A stretch of 64,000 bases of DNA, taken from the NCBI RefSeq assembly GCF_907164915.1, contig NC_061862.1, positions 127,729,641 through 127,793,640 on the forward strand. Direction: 5' to 3'. A model generated the notes under the pieces. That model had not been told where the DNA came from and did no database searches. It saw only the letters and a program-made list of their open reading frames with translations. A program made the position numbers and the translations under genes. The DNA is from Impatiens glandulifera. Its lineage: Eukaryota > Streptophyta > Magnoliopsida > Ericales > Balsaminaceae. The first letter of the stretch is position 1, and each line of letters starts with the position of its first letter. Positions 46,780-57,419 of this stretch are shown one piece after another.

Positions 46780-47110
46780 AGATAAGGAGGTCTAAAAGAA
46801 AAGTATGTATTTAGACGTGTTTTTGTTCACAATACATACATCTAAGTCTATATGTTGAGATTTTATATCCACGCAATTAGACGGACACGTCTAATAGACG
46901 TTAGGCGTTTTTACGTCTTGAGCAAAAGGATGCTCACGTCTAATAAACACACGTCTAACACGTGGTGTTTATGCGGAATTAAACGTACACGTCTAATAAA
47001 CATTAGACGGATTTGTTATAAACACGGAATTAGACGTATGCGTCTAATACACTCATCCGTCTAATAGACGCTGTGTTATTTGTGAAGTAAGAAAAACGTC
47101 TAACTACGTG
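46780..47110. repeat. TTAGACG/CGTCTAA repeats upstream of the extra gene of element E
   Basis: At least nine copies of CGTCTAA or TTAGACG in both orientations, e.g. AATTAGACGGACACGTCTAA and TTAGACGTATGCGTCTAA. The same word builds the LTR minisatellites of this family, here inside the element between gag and the extra gene. Confidence 0.75.
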
Positions 47111-47343
47111 CCGATTAGACTGATCAGGGACAAATGTCACACGCTAAGAGCTATCTACTTTTCCCGCTCAAAATATCGAACAGTCATCTCTTAATAACAT
47201 GAAGACACGTGTCTATCAAGTTTAGAGAAAATGACTAATATACCATCATTTTTAATGATTACTTCTTGAAAAAGGACGTCTAACATTTATTAATGGGCCA
47301 TAGCCCTAGAATAGACGGTTATTCAGTATTTCCATATTTCATC

Positions 47344-47350
47344 TATATAA
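47344..47350 (+). promoter_or_regulatory. Internal promoter of the extra gene of element E
   Basis: TATATAA lies 121 bp before the ATG at 47471. The interval is CT- and AT-rich (CTTTCAATCTCTCG, TTTCTCTCACTAAAACTCTC), typical of plant 5' leaders. The gene therefore looks able to be transcribed on its own and not only from the LTR. Inference from sequence context. Confidence 0.5.
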
Positions 47351-47470
47351 GGACATTCCTACATGATTTTGAAAACTTTCAATCTCTCGAAATTTATAAG
47401 AACCCTAGTTTTCTTGCATTTCTCTCACTAAAACTCTCTGAAATATCATATTGATTCATATTCTCTCAAA

Positions 47471-50400
47471 ATGTTGAAGAAAATCACGCTCGGTCACTGT
47501 ACTTTGCAGGTGGACTTTCCATCGGTGTATTCCTTTGATCAGCCGGAGGTGGTGAAGATGTTCCAAACCCTAGAATATTTTGGGTTGAGGAAATATCTGG
47601 GCGGACCGTTCATCTTCTATGAAGATGAAGTTCGCGAGTTCTTCAAAACGGCAGTTATGGTGGATGATTCCATCGTAGCAACTGTTGACGGAAAGGAGAT
47701 CTCTTTTGATGAAGCGGTGTATGCGGAGTTCTTTGAACTTCCAACGGAGGGTCATCTGTTCGACCTGGTGCTCTCTTCTGAAGTCATGGAGGAAATGAAG
47801 ACCTCCTTCTCCGCTGACAGTTCTTAGATCCATGTGAATGGATATAAGAAGGTATTCAAACCCCACTTTATTCTCCTAAACGACGTGGTGGCGAAGGCGC
47901 TGCAAGGGAAGTCCGGCTCTTTCAATCTCTATAGTCAAGACCGTTTTGACTATATGTGCGCCATCTCTAAAGGAATCCAAGTAAACTGGGGTCATACCCT
48001 ATTTCAGAATCTATGTTACTCCATCAGCCAGACAAATAAGGAGAGTATCACCTATGCGGCTCAACTGAGCCACCTGTTGAAGTTTTTGGGGGTTCCTGTT
48101 GGTGAACCGGCGCAGATTAACTCTGCAAGAGTTTTTACTGCCTCTACGGTAGCCAGCACTCTGTTGAGGGTGAAGAACAACCTAGAGTTTGCTTCTGGGT
48201 CCTTTAGTTTCCAGACTGATGGAAGGCCTTCCACCCGATCAAAGCCCTTTGCTTCTGTTATGTCAACAGGGGCAAAGAGAACCAGAACTGCGAATGAATC
48301 GGAGGCCAGTTCCTCCAGCATGAAGAGTCCAAGTCAGAAGGACACGGAATCTGTCGATTCAAGGGTGAAGCAAGGTCTAGGCGTACTTGCTGCAACCCCG
48401 ATGACATCATTATCTACTCCCTCAACCTTCTTGAGGAAACCTTCAAGGTCTTGTGCCTCAAAGGAGAAGAAGACAAAGGCGCCCCGCGCGTCTAAATCCG
48501 CTAAGGTAACGTCTTCTAAGTCTTTGGCTTCTGTGCCAAAATTTGTTGTTCCCGAAGTGGAACAAGCTGAATCTGTTTTCTCTCCCTTGAGAGAATCTGC
48601 TGAAGGGCCTGCTGTTGAGTCAGCCGGTCCAAATGTTGAATCTATTAACAGGGCGGAGTCCCCTGTTACTCGATCTGATTAGGTAGCCGCCGGTGCTACA
48701 GAGTCGTCTATACCAGAACAAGGTGTTGTTTCTACCATTGTTGTTGGTGAACCCTTCATTCCTGCTTCCAAGGATTCCTTGGTAGTCGGAAAAATTCTTT
48801 GTAGAGAGCTTCCTGTTGAGCTCTGTTTGAAACCTCAATCGGCCTTCGAACTGTTGCGGGCCAGGAAAGGGACACAAGGAATTGTTATTGGTGAACCAAG
48901 ACCAGCTCCAAAACCTGTAGAGGTTGTTGGAAAATGGAAGTCCATTGCGTTTCAGGATCCTGAGAAGGTATCTGAAGCAAGAGGTATTGTTGATCTCATT
49001 CTGGATCAAATAAAAGTTCTCTCCTCTGAAAAATTAGAAATCTATGATTCCTGGCGTACTGAGAGGCTGTCATCTAAGTACAACGACTCTCTGTCCAATG
49101 CTGCCATATCAAAAGAATGGAAGAAGAGAGTAGCAAATGAGAAGAAGGTCCTGAAGTGGGCAAGAACTTCAGATGTGGGTGAAGCATTAAACAAAAGAGA
49201 ACTGGTGGAAGCTTGCATTCTTGGAAAAGCCCTGTTTCCAATCTATGAAGCCAGGAAAGCAAACTTCAACCCTGACGCAAAAGGAGCTGATGTTGAGGTC
49301 AAAGTGTTAAAGAAGTTGAATGATATCATGGAAATCTATGTTTCTGCTGCTTCCAGATACATTCATGGCGCCGATTGTTCTGGTGCAAAACCGTTTAACG
49401 AAGAAGAGGACATGGACATCCCAAACGCTGATGAATCAGATGCTGTTCTCCTGATCGAATTCGGGAATATTTCTGCCGAAGAGAGACGCATTCAAGATCA
49501 TCCAATTCAAGAGCTTCCTAATAAAGATGGAGAAATGATGAATGTTCAAGAGCCTGAACAAGCTCTTGAGACAAATGTTGAAGAAGTAATCGTGGAAGAT
49601 GTAGTTGAGGAGGCTTCGAAAGCTCCTATTGAAGAAGATGTGCTTGTAACCCCTGTTGCGAGAACATAAGGTTCTCAAGAGAAACTGGCTGAGGTAACTC
49701 AGCCAGAGACCGCAAGAACTAAGGGGGAACCCTCTAGAGAAAAAGGTGATGAAGAAGAAAGTTCCTCGTCTGAGGAGGAACAGGATAAGCAACCAAAGTT
49801 TGTTAAGACCTACCTATTTCCTGATGGTGTTGTGGGAAGTGTTCATGAAAACATAACCACTCCCCGTCACTATTCTGGAAGTTTGCTCAAAAGATTTGAA
49901 AGAGCACAAAGAGAAGTTGGCGATGAAGAAGTTCAAGAGAAAGCGGCTAAGGATGCTGAAGTTAATCAGCCTGAGCAATCCTTGCAGGTTCATACAAACT
50001 TTGAGCCTATTCAAAGTATGGTTGTTGAATCTGAAGAAGTGTCTTGTCACGAAGGTTCATCTGCTGGAGGAAATAAATTGTTAAGATCTATGAGGTCTAT
50101 GCTTTCCTCAATGCAGAAGACTATGCGTCAGTCAATGATTTCCAGGGAAGAGGAAAGAACGAATTTCAGCAACATGTTCAAGATCCTAACTGAGCTGGAT
50201 AAGACCCTGAAGATGAATACTTATGAGACCCATGTCTCGAATGTAAAGTTTTCAAAATTTCAACAGAAAAGCTTCAACCACCAAACTGAAATTTTTGACA
50301 TTGAGAGGCACATCAATGACGAACGCCACAAGGAAACCCTGGATGAACTCAGACTGGTAAAGAATCAGCTGGTAGAAATGCAGGGTTGCATGAACAGAAA

Positions 50401-50815
50401 TGACAATGAACGACAAGCTTTTGCCGAGAACCTTGCCAGAAAGTTTCAAGCAAAGGAAGATGCTTTAGGCAATGCTGAAGGTGCCCAACCTCGACCAAAT
50501 CAAGGTGAGTCTAGCAGGAGGAATGATAGTGTGTCAACCGGGACCAGATCCAGGCGGGCCCCAATCTCTGATGACAATCCTAGGCCAACCAAGAGAGGTG
50601 GTGGTCGAAGTGGTTCTGAGCGTGGTGGTATAAGTGGTGGCGGCCGAGGTAGGCTGTCCAATGTTGATCAAGGTGGACGTGGGAGTGTTGCTGAGCGTGG
50701 AAGAAGATCGAATGCAGGAGGTCGTGGTGGTCGCGGCTATCCTCATTTCATGAACATGCTTCCCGGGCAAGAAATGAGTCCAACCGATCCTCGAGTAAAA
50801 AGGGAAGAACAATGA
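47471..50815 (+). pseudogene. Long extra gene of element E, 1,114 codons with three in-frame stops
   Basis: One frame runs from ATG 47471 to TGA 50813-50815, interrupted only by TAG 47825-47827, TAG 48680-48682 and TAA 49667-49669 (codons 119, 404, 733). Residues 1-240 form a compact N-terminal domain (MLKKITLGHCTLQVDFPSVY; LLNDVVAKALQGKSGSFNLY; GIQVNWGHTLFQNLCYSI). Residues 250-400 are Ser/Lys/Thr-rich. A helical block follows at 437-640 (VDLILDQIKVLSSEKLEIYD; WKKRVANEKKVLKWARTSDV). Acidic linkers lead to a coiled coil at about 864-1020 (SMRSMLSSMQKTMRQSM) and an RGG-rich tail at 1041-1098. No gag, pol or envelope motif. I recall similar predicted proteins in repeats of other asterids, unverified. 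Possible roles (RNA binding, chaperone, targeting) are inference. Element D and the CAGACG element carry relatives. Confidence 0.7.
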
Positions 50816-50980
50816 TCTCTCTTTTCTTTTACTCTGTTTAACTTTATAGAACATGGTTTTTGATAAGCTTTTCGAATACTGGTTCTTTTGAATGGTTGGT
50901 GTAAGTGAACAAGTTGTTTGTTTATTTATTGGATGAATGCATGTCTTGTTATATGTATGCAGGTTTGCAATTTCTTCATC

Positions 50981-50994
50981 AAAAAGGGGGAAAT
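50981..50994 (+). other. Polypurine tract of element E
   Basis: AAAAAGGGGGAAAT, directly before the LTR start TGTTGGGTCAAATT. Confidence 0.8.
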
Positions 50995-53032
50995 TGTTGG
51001 GTCAAATTATTTTGACTAAGTATTGAAATAATTTACCCACTAATATTTTGATGATGAAATAATTTATAAGTCTTGATACAGGTGTATTAAGACAACATGT
51101 TATTAGACTTGGATCTAATGAGGGTTATTAGACCGATTTTGATCTCCATTCGCATAAAATTAGACGCCTGTCTAATGAAATTAGACATGAGTCTAATGGA
51201 ATTAGACGTGAGTCTAATAGAATTAGACGTACAGTCTAACTCACCGGAGTTAGACGTGTAAAGAATTAGATGGGTAGTTTAATGAATACACGGAATTAGA
51301 CGTGAGTCTATTAGAATTAGACGTACAGTCTAACTCATCGGAGTTAGACTTGTAAGTCTAATACACGTGTAAAGAATTAGACGGGTAGTCTAATGAATAC
51401 GCGGAATTAGACGTGAGTCTAATAGAATTAGACGTACAGTCTAACTCATCGGAGTTAGACGTGTAAGTCTAATAGATGTAAAGAATTAGACGGGTTGTCT
51501 AATTAAGTGAAAGTTAGACGTGGGTCTAACTCCTTCAGATTAGTCTGAAGTAGAACCGGAATTAGACGGGGCAGTCTAACTCAGTGGAGTTAGACGTGCT
51601 GGTCTAATGGTTATGATATAATTAGACGGGTTGTCTAATTAAGTGAAAGTTAGACATGGGTCTAACTCCTTCAGATTAGTCTGAAGTAGAACCGGAATTA
51701 GACGGGACAGTCTAACTCAGTGGAGTTAGACGTGCCGGTCTAATGGTTATGATATAATTAGACGGGTTGTATAATTAAGTGAAAGTTAGACGTGGGTCTA
51801 ACTCCTTCAGATTAGTCTGAAGTAGAACCGGAATTAGACGGGGCAGTCTAACTCAGTGGAGTTAGACGTGTCTGTCTAATGGTTATGTTATAATTAGACG
51901 GGTTGTCTAATTAATTGAAAGTTAGACGTGGGTCTAACTCCTTCAGACAAGTCTGAGGTAGAACCGGAATTAGACGTGTAGTCTAACTCAGTGGAGTTAG
52001 ACGTACCCGTCTAATGGTTATGTAAATTAGATGCGAGTCTAATTATATTAGACCAGGCAGTCTAATAGACGTTTTTCATTAGAAGGAGTTGACTTATTTC
52101 ATTAGACTGATTTTCCCAAATCCGTCTTACTGAAATACGTCTAATGCTCTGTTCAAGCAGTACGCTTGAATCTAGCATTTCTCCTACCCACGTGCTATAG
52201 CTGTACCCTACTTCTGCTCCACTTTCCTGTGAAGATTAGTACAACAGCTATATGCATCCAATCAAGGAATGCCACGTAAGGGAATTTTCCTCACATTACC
52301 CGTTTTGCAGTTACATCCCTGATGGAATATTCGGCGCACTACCAGTTCGGTACGGCCACGATCTTTGTGCTTAGAACCTGATGTGTACAATGGAGGCTTT
52401 CCAATGAAAGGGCGCCACGTATTATTCTTGAAGATTCGACCGTTAGCCCCTGCTCAGTATTTAATCAATCCTTAGAGCAACGGACGAAGCAACGACTTTA
52501 TCAATTCAACAAATCTTACGAACAAGCATTCTGATTTTGCAGAGAGAGAATACTCAGTCATCTTGCTTATTGAACCTATTCTGTGAAGCTTCTTTCTGAT
52601 TGTACTGTGTGTAAATCGAGAGAGAGAGCTAAAATCAAAACACCATTAGCTGAGTGATATTCTTCATTTTCTTGTAATTGAACAGAAAGTGTTTTGTTCA
52701 ATAGTGAGCTAAGTGTGTGTGCAAACTGTATTTGATTCTCATCATATAGTGAATCCTTCTGGTGGTTGGAAGAAGAGGTGACGTATGAGAGTTTCTCCGA
52801 ACATCCATAAACAAACTGTTGTGTTCTTCATTTTCTGTCATCTTTTCATATTTCATCTTGTGCTTCAATCCCAAGTAAACAATTCCGCCTTGAATCTGTT
52901 TCAAGTGTTTACACAAGTTTGCGTACAATAGAAAGAGATATTAATCCCTAACAGGATTTTTATCAAACCGTTTTTCATAAGTCTTCATCATTAGCCAGAC
53001 CCCCGTCTCTATTGATAATGCCGATCCTATCA
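50995..53032 (+). repeat. LTR of element E (TTAGACG family)
   Basis: TGTTGGGTCAAATTATTTTG to GATCCTATCA. Contains palindromic minisatellites at 51150-52080, GATTCGACCGTTAGC where other families have the promoter palindrome (52435), the R stem-loop CCTTCTGGTGGTTGGAAGAA followed by GAGGTGACGTATGAGAG (52753-52800) and the U5 hairpin CTTGAATCTGTTTCAAG (52889-52905). A sister LTR is at 61878-63575. Immediately right, ATTTCTAACAAGTG could be a second LTR-end/primer-site remnant. Confidence 0.8.
51150..52080 (+). repeat. Hairpin minisatellites of the element E LTR
   Basis: 51160-51490 has units of GGAATTAGACGTGAGTCTAA and TTAGACGTACAGTCTAACTC. From 51490 four units of about 140 bp follow (ATTAGACGGGTTGTCTAATT, GTTAGACGTGGGTCTAACTC, TTCAGATTAGTCTGAAG, GAGTTAGACGTGCCGGTCTA). 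Nearly every word is an inverted repeat TTAGAC-N6-GTCTAA. Confidence 0.9.
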
Positions 53033-55701
53033 ATTTCTAACAAGTGAACTGATGGAACTCACCGGGAAGAAAAAAAACTTGCGGTTCGAATTTCGGTTTT
53101 TGTGTGACATCGTCTCCAAGGTACTTCAGGCCAGGGGCGGTAAGTTCGATAGCATCACGCGGTTGAAGTTCAAGATGTTGGCCGACATTCTTCTGGATGA
53201 CCGGATAAACTGTGCGAACATTCTATTCGAGATCCTATGCGAGATGGTATCTCCCAAAACCAATCGGTCTTTGGGCTACGCTATGTAGATCGGAAAGGTT
53301 TTGCTTCATCTCAACGTCCCAACCGGGCCAGGTATCATCTTATCTAATAGAAAAATTATAAACTCGGTCAATATCGAGAAAAGTTTTGTTAGATCCGGTA
53401 AGGCTAAAGTGACGAAGGCTAAGGAGCCCAAGGTGAAAGAAACGAAGGAGAAAATCAAGAAAGGTAAATGACCGGTGCCTTTGCAATCGGCTGGTGAGGA
53501 AACCGACAGCGAGGCAACAGAAACCGCTCCCATGCTCTCCAGACCGATAAACCGCGAAGTCACTCCCATCAACATCCAGTCTCGTGTTGAGTCTATCCCC
53601 ACTCCGGTCGAGCCTCAGACTCATGCCGAGTCTATCCCCTCTCCGGTCAATCCACAGACTCGTGTCGAGTCTACGGCCATCACGGATAGCCGATCCAGAT
53701 CCAAGGAAACTTCTATCCCTAAGGTAAATATCCCTATCTCAACTACTATTCTTGTGCCTAGGGATCCTATTACAAAACCGGTTGAGTCTGCAGTTTTAGA
53801 GGCTCAACTGAGAGTTTCATAAATTATTGATGACGTTGTGGAGAAGTCAATCGGTTGGATGAAACCGATGTGACCGGTAAGATTGTTGAGACTGGCCAGA
53901 ATGATGAAACTGACCGGGCAAGTTATGCGAATGAAGTCGATAAGTCGGCCGAACATAATAAAGAAGAAAGAATTATAGCCGAGCAGCCTCCGGTGCATGA
54001 AAGCAGTCATACCGGGAAAGATTAAACCGGTCTAATTAATGAGGAAACTATTCTGACCATTCCAATCCTAAATCTTATTCTAGAAAAGGCGGCTGATACA
54101 ATCATTCCGGATTTTGTTGAAACACCGGATTCTCGTATGGCCAATGCTGAAGCAGAAAAGATTATTGATAATGTCTTCAAGACGGTTGAAGAGAGAGCAT
54201 ATGTATTATCCGACTCTTATTATTCATGGGCAAAAGTAAGATTGAAGGTAAATTTTAAAGACATTCTCCCGGACTGTCCTGAAGAAAGTAAGTGGTCAAC
54301 CTTAGTGTCATTGGAGGAAACTATGCTTGATCTTGTTAAAACCATGTCCGTACCGGTTGCTATGACAAGAACGAACCTGATTGAGGCAAATGCTAAGTTG
54401 AAGGTGTTGTCCTCAGTTATTGATAAAGGAGATCAGGATACTATTCAAGGTGAAGTAGTCGAAATGGATAAGATCGTGCTCAATGCCTTAAAAATAGTTA
54501 AAGAAAACTTAATCGCCGAAATATCCAAGTATGAAGAAACGACCAAAATGGATGAAGAACCGCCTAAATCCACTCCGGTTGAAGAAGACGATATTCACCA
54601 AAAAGAAAAACAACCTGAGAAATCGTGCTACGAGGTCGGCCAATCTTCTAAATTGGTAGGGGCTCCATATCAAACCGGTCAACCGGAATCTCCGATCAAA
54701 TCTCCCGAAGAAAAAGAAGAGAACCGAGATGGGGCAACTGCTACTCCGTCCGCCAATAAATCGGCCAAGACTCCATCGGGTAATTTTTCTAACCGAAGTA
54801 AGTCAAGAGAAGAGAGTTTTCATAAACCGGCTGGAACAGAACTATCTCTTCGCGCCGACTCTCCTCCTCCGATGCAACCTCAATCAATCGGCTCGGTGGT
54901 TCCATTTTCAGAAGAACGCATGAAGTCTAACATGGAGGAAATGATTCGAGAATCCATGGCTCGGGCTTCCTCCACCGACTCTAAGCTTTCACATGTTGAA
55001 GAGGTAACCTCTCAGACTTTTTCATCGGTGAAACTTATTTCTTTACATCTATATGTGCTGATAAAGAACCAAGAGGTTGCAAACGAAGAAAGAATGTCAT
55101 TGGATGAAGAGGCTGCCCGGTAGCTTCAAGCTAATGAGGATGCAAAAGCCAAGGCGTCTGAGTGTGATAACGAGCAGATGGCTCGAAAGCTTCAACATTA
55201 ACTTATTCAAGAGCAAATCGATGAAAAAAGAGAGAAATATACTTCTCCAATTGCCAAAAAGACAAAAGCACAAACCAACAAAAGAAAGAGGGTCCAAGAG
55301 TCGGCAGCAGCAGCTCCACCGGTTGTAAATCTTGCCGCTCGCTCAGAAAACTTGAATCGTGGGGAAGAAGAAGAGAAGGATGGTGAACCCTTGAATCAAA
55401 GAAAATGTTGATCCAGAGCTACCATTCAACCAATCCCAGCAGTACCAATTCAATCTTTTCCTTCCAGTGCTCGATCAGACCGAGGAACTCATGGAGATTC
55501 GGTTGACAATGTTGTTTAGAGTCAAAGAAATCCCACATTCAATATTCATGTTAAACCGACAAGACCCTCACGGTCACCCGACTTTCTTGGTCAACCAACA
55601 AGGAGTTCCCAAATAGTTTTCGATCCTACTGCACCGGAAAGGGGCTTCACAACACGTTACTTCACCGACTTGATCAATAATCCGGATGGAGGCAGCCACT
55701 A
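53033..55701 (+). pseudogene. Extra gene of element D, 5'-truncated and frameshifted
   Basis: Homologous in layout to the gene at 47471. 53052-53288 (RFLCDIVSKVLQARGGKFDS; INCANILFEILCEMV) aligns with the second part of its N-terminal domain (LNDVVAKALQGKSGSFNLYS; VNWGHTLFQNLCYSI). Stops at 53286, 53469 and 53820 and a frameshift before 54137 follow. 54137-55123 is the helical block and linker (EERAYVLSDSYYSWAKVRLK; LVKTMSVPVAMTRTNLIEAN) with a coiled coil near its end. The tail (LQANEDAKAKASECDNEQMA) runs on with stops to TAA 55699-55701. The first 120 or so codons are missing because element E abuts at 53032. Confidence 0.65.
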
Positions 55702-55844
55702 AAATTCCATCCTTATGCTTATATTTATTAAGACTACTACTTTGGGAAATTATGAATATTTTTGGGAACTTATGAATATTTTGGAAACTTATATTATTCG
55801 ATTTTAGTTTTAAATTACTGGTTTTGATAATTTTAATTAAAAAT

Positions 55845-56022
55845 ATCAAAAAGGGAGAAATTACTAGATAAACTTACAAATTTTTTCATACAAAATTTTT
55901 TTCTCAAAACTCTCTCCTAAAATTAAACCATTTTCAACCGGCCAATAAATATAAGCTTTTTGAACCGGCCAACGATTGCAGGGTTTTGAATATTTAACTT
56001 AAATAATCAAAAAGAGAGAAAT
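55845..56022 (+). repeat. Duplicated purine-tract module before LTR D (copy B)
   Basis: AAAAAGGGAGAAATTACTAG at 55848-55867 and AAAAAGAGAGAAATTGTTAG at 56009-56028 are two tract-plus-LTR-start copies about 160 bp apart. Between them lie CCGGCCAATAAATATAAGC and CCGGCCAACGATTGCAGG. Elements A and B show the same serial arrangement. Confidence 0.7.
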
Positions 56023-57419
56023 TGTTAGATAAATTAGATAGTTAATTAATAAGTAATTAACTATCTAAAGAACTTAATCAAACTCAACCTTTTGTGTAGG
56101 AAAAGCCAGGAGCGGTCACATTCTAAAATTGGCCGGTCAAACCGATATCATAGAAGTAGCACAAACCGGAACTCCCAAAATTAATCCATCTTATAAGTTT
56201 AAACAGAAGACCGGTTCGGCTTAAATTTAGGATCGATGAACTTTTTCTTAAAGATCGGTTTACTCTCCTTGGCGGTAGGACTGATTAACCGGTCAAATGA
56301 ACAAACCGATATGATGTCCGGTCAAGCTCGCCCCACATAGCTAAAGGAATGTGAAGAAAGCAATGGTATCCCCTAATGATGACTTCTACATCAATCATCA
56401 TGTCTTCTTCTCTATCTCGACGGGGTTGGTTAAATTCTTAGAAAATCATAAATGACCGTACAATCCTAACGGGAAGATTAATCAAGATCATATCAAAGAT
56501 ATGGAACTGCTGGAAGTTTCTATTTCGATGTAATAAGTTCTCTTTGGGAATAGGCAGAAGGAGATTTTCAAATATGCAGACTGTGTTATTTCCTATTTGA
56601 TACAAGTCTGTTGATAGACTGTAAAATGTAGAAGACTGCCAAACTGAAAAGATATGCCTATTTCGGTATAAGTCCAAAACCAGCCTCCAAGGAGCAGGGA
56701 TCTGTCCAACCGACCAGCTGTTAAACTCAATAAAAGACAAACTGGCCGGCTTTATTCTTTCTTGGGAAGCATCAACCGCATTTAATGCATTTCAGCTTCT
56801 TTTGACCAACCAATCAGATTCAAGGATTACCTTGTAGGTATCCGTTGAAAGAGAAATATGATCGTTGTCATATCTCCATTATAAAAGGAGTAGCTGAAGA
56901 ACATAAGCAAGGTTACAAGTGAAGTCACAATTACAGAACAGTCTTTTAGAGAGCTACAAAAGGCTATTAAGTCTACTGTTCTACATTTCAATTTGTTCAA
57001 GAGTATCAAAGTGTATTACAATTCCATTCATTCTGTGTGAGAGTTATAAGTCAATAGCGAGCAGTAAATAAGCCTCGGCTATTTGACATATTGTAAAGTG
57101 TGATTGAATACTTTTAGTGAATATCCTTCGCAAGATTTGAGAAGAATGGTGACGTAAGAGTTTTATCTCCGAACATCCATAAATCTTGTGTTGTGTTCTT
57201 CCTTTATTCTATTCATCCTTATTATCCAATAAGTGTGTGTTGCTTCAAGTTGAAACAAACTACTTTCGCACTTGAACTCGGTTCAAGAAGTTTGTGACAA
57301 CTTGTGTAGTGTTGAGACCAGTATTAATCTCTAACCGGATTAGTATAAACCGTTGTGAGTGTGTAAGCGTTCTCCTTTTGTCGGACCCCGGTCCTTTATC
57401 GGCGATCCCGATCCTATCA
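56023..57419 (+). repeat. 3' LTR of element D (copy B)
   Basis: TGTTAGATAAATTAGATAG to GATCCTATCA, 1,397 bp. Modules: ATATGATCGTTGTCATAT (56856-56873), TATAAAAGG about 56880, R region (57125-57185, here with GAATGGTGACGTAAGAG), U5 hairpin CTTGAACTCGGTTCAAG (57271-57287). No minisatellite. Copy A at 43042-44347 is slightly shorter. Confidence 0.85.

Larger units (their letters stand above)
45182..53032 (+). mobile_element. Element E: gag plus extra gene, TTAGACG-family LTR, no pol
   Basis: 5'-truncated at 45181/45182, where it abuts segment X inside gag. Order: gag (45187-46494), spacer with TTAGACG repeats and a promoter (46780-47470), long extra gene (47471-50815), purine tract (50981-50994), LTR (50995-53032). 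Right of it the extra gene of element D starts mid-frame, so E inserted into, or recombined with, D. Protease, integrase and reverse transcriptase are absent. Confidence 0.75.

Noticed and set aside
47471..50815. Envelope-like gene of an LTR element
   Set aside because: No signal peptide or membrane segment is visible; an RGG tail and coiled coil fit a nucleic-acid-binding protein better.
50534..50854. Minus-strand Thr-rich frame
   Set aside because: Antisense of the RGG-encoding end of the extra gene of element E.
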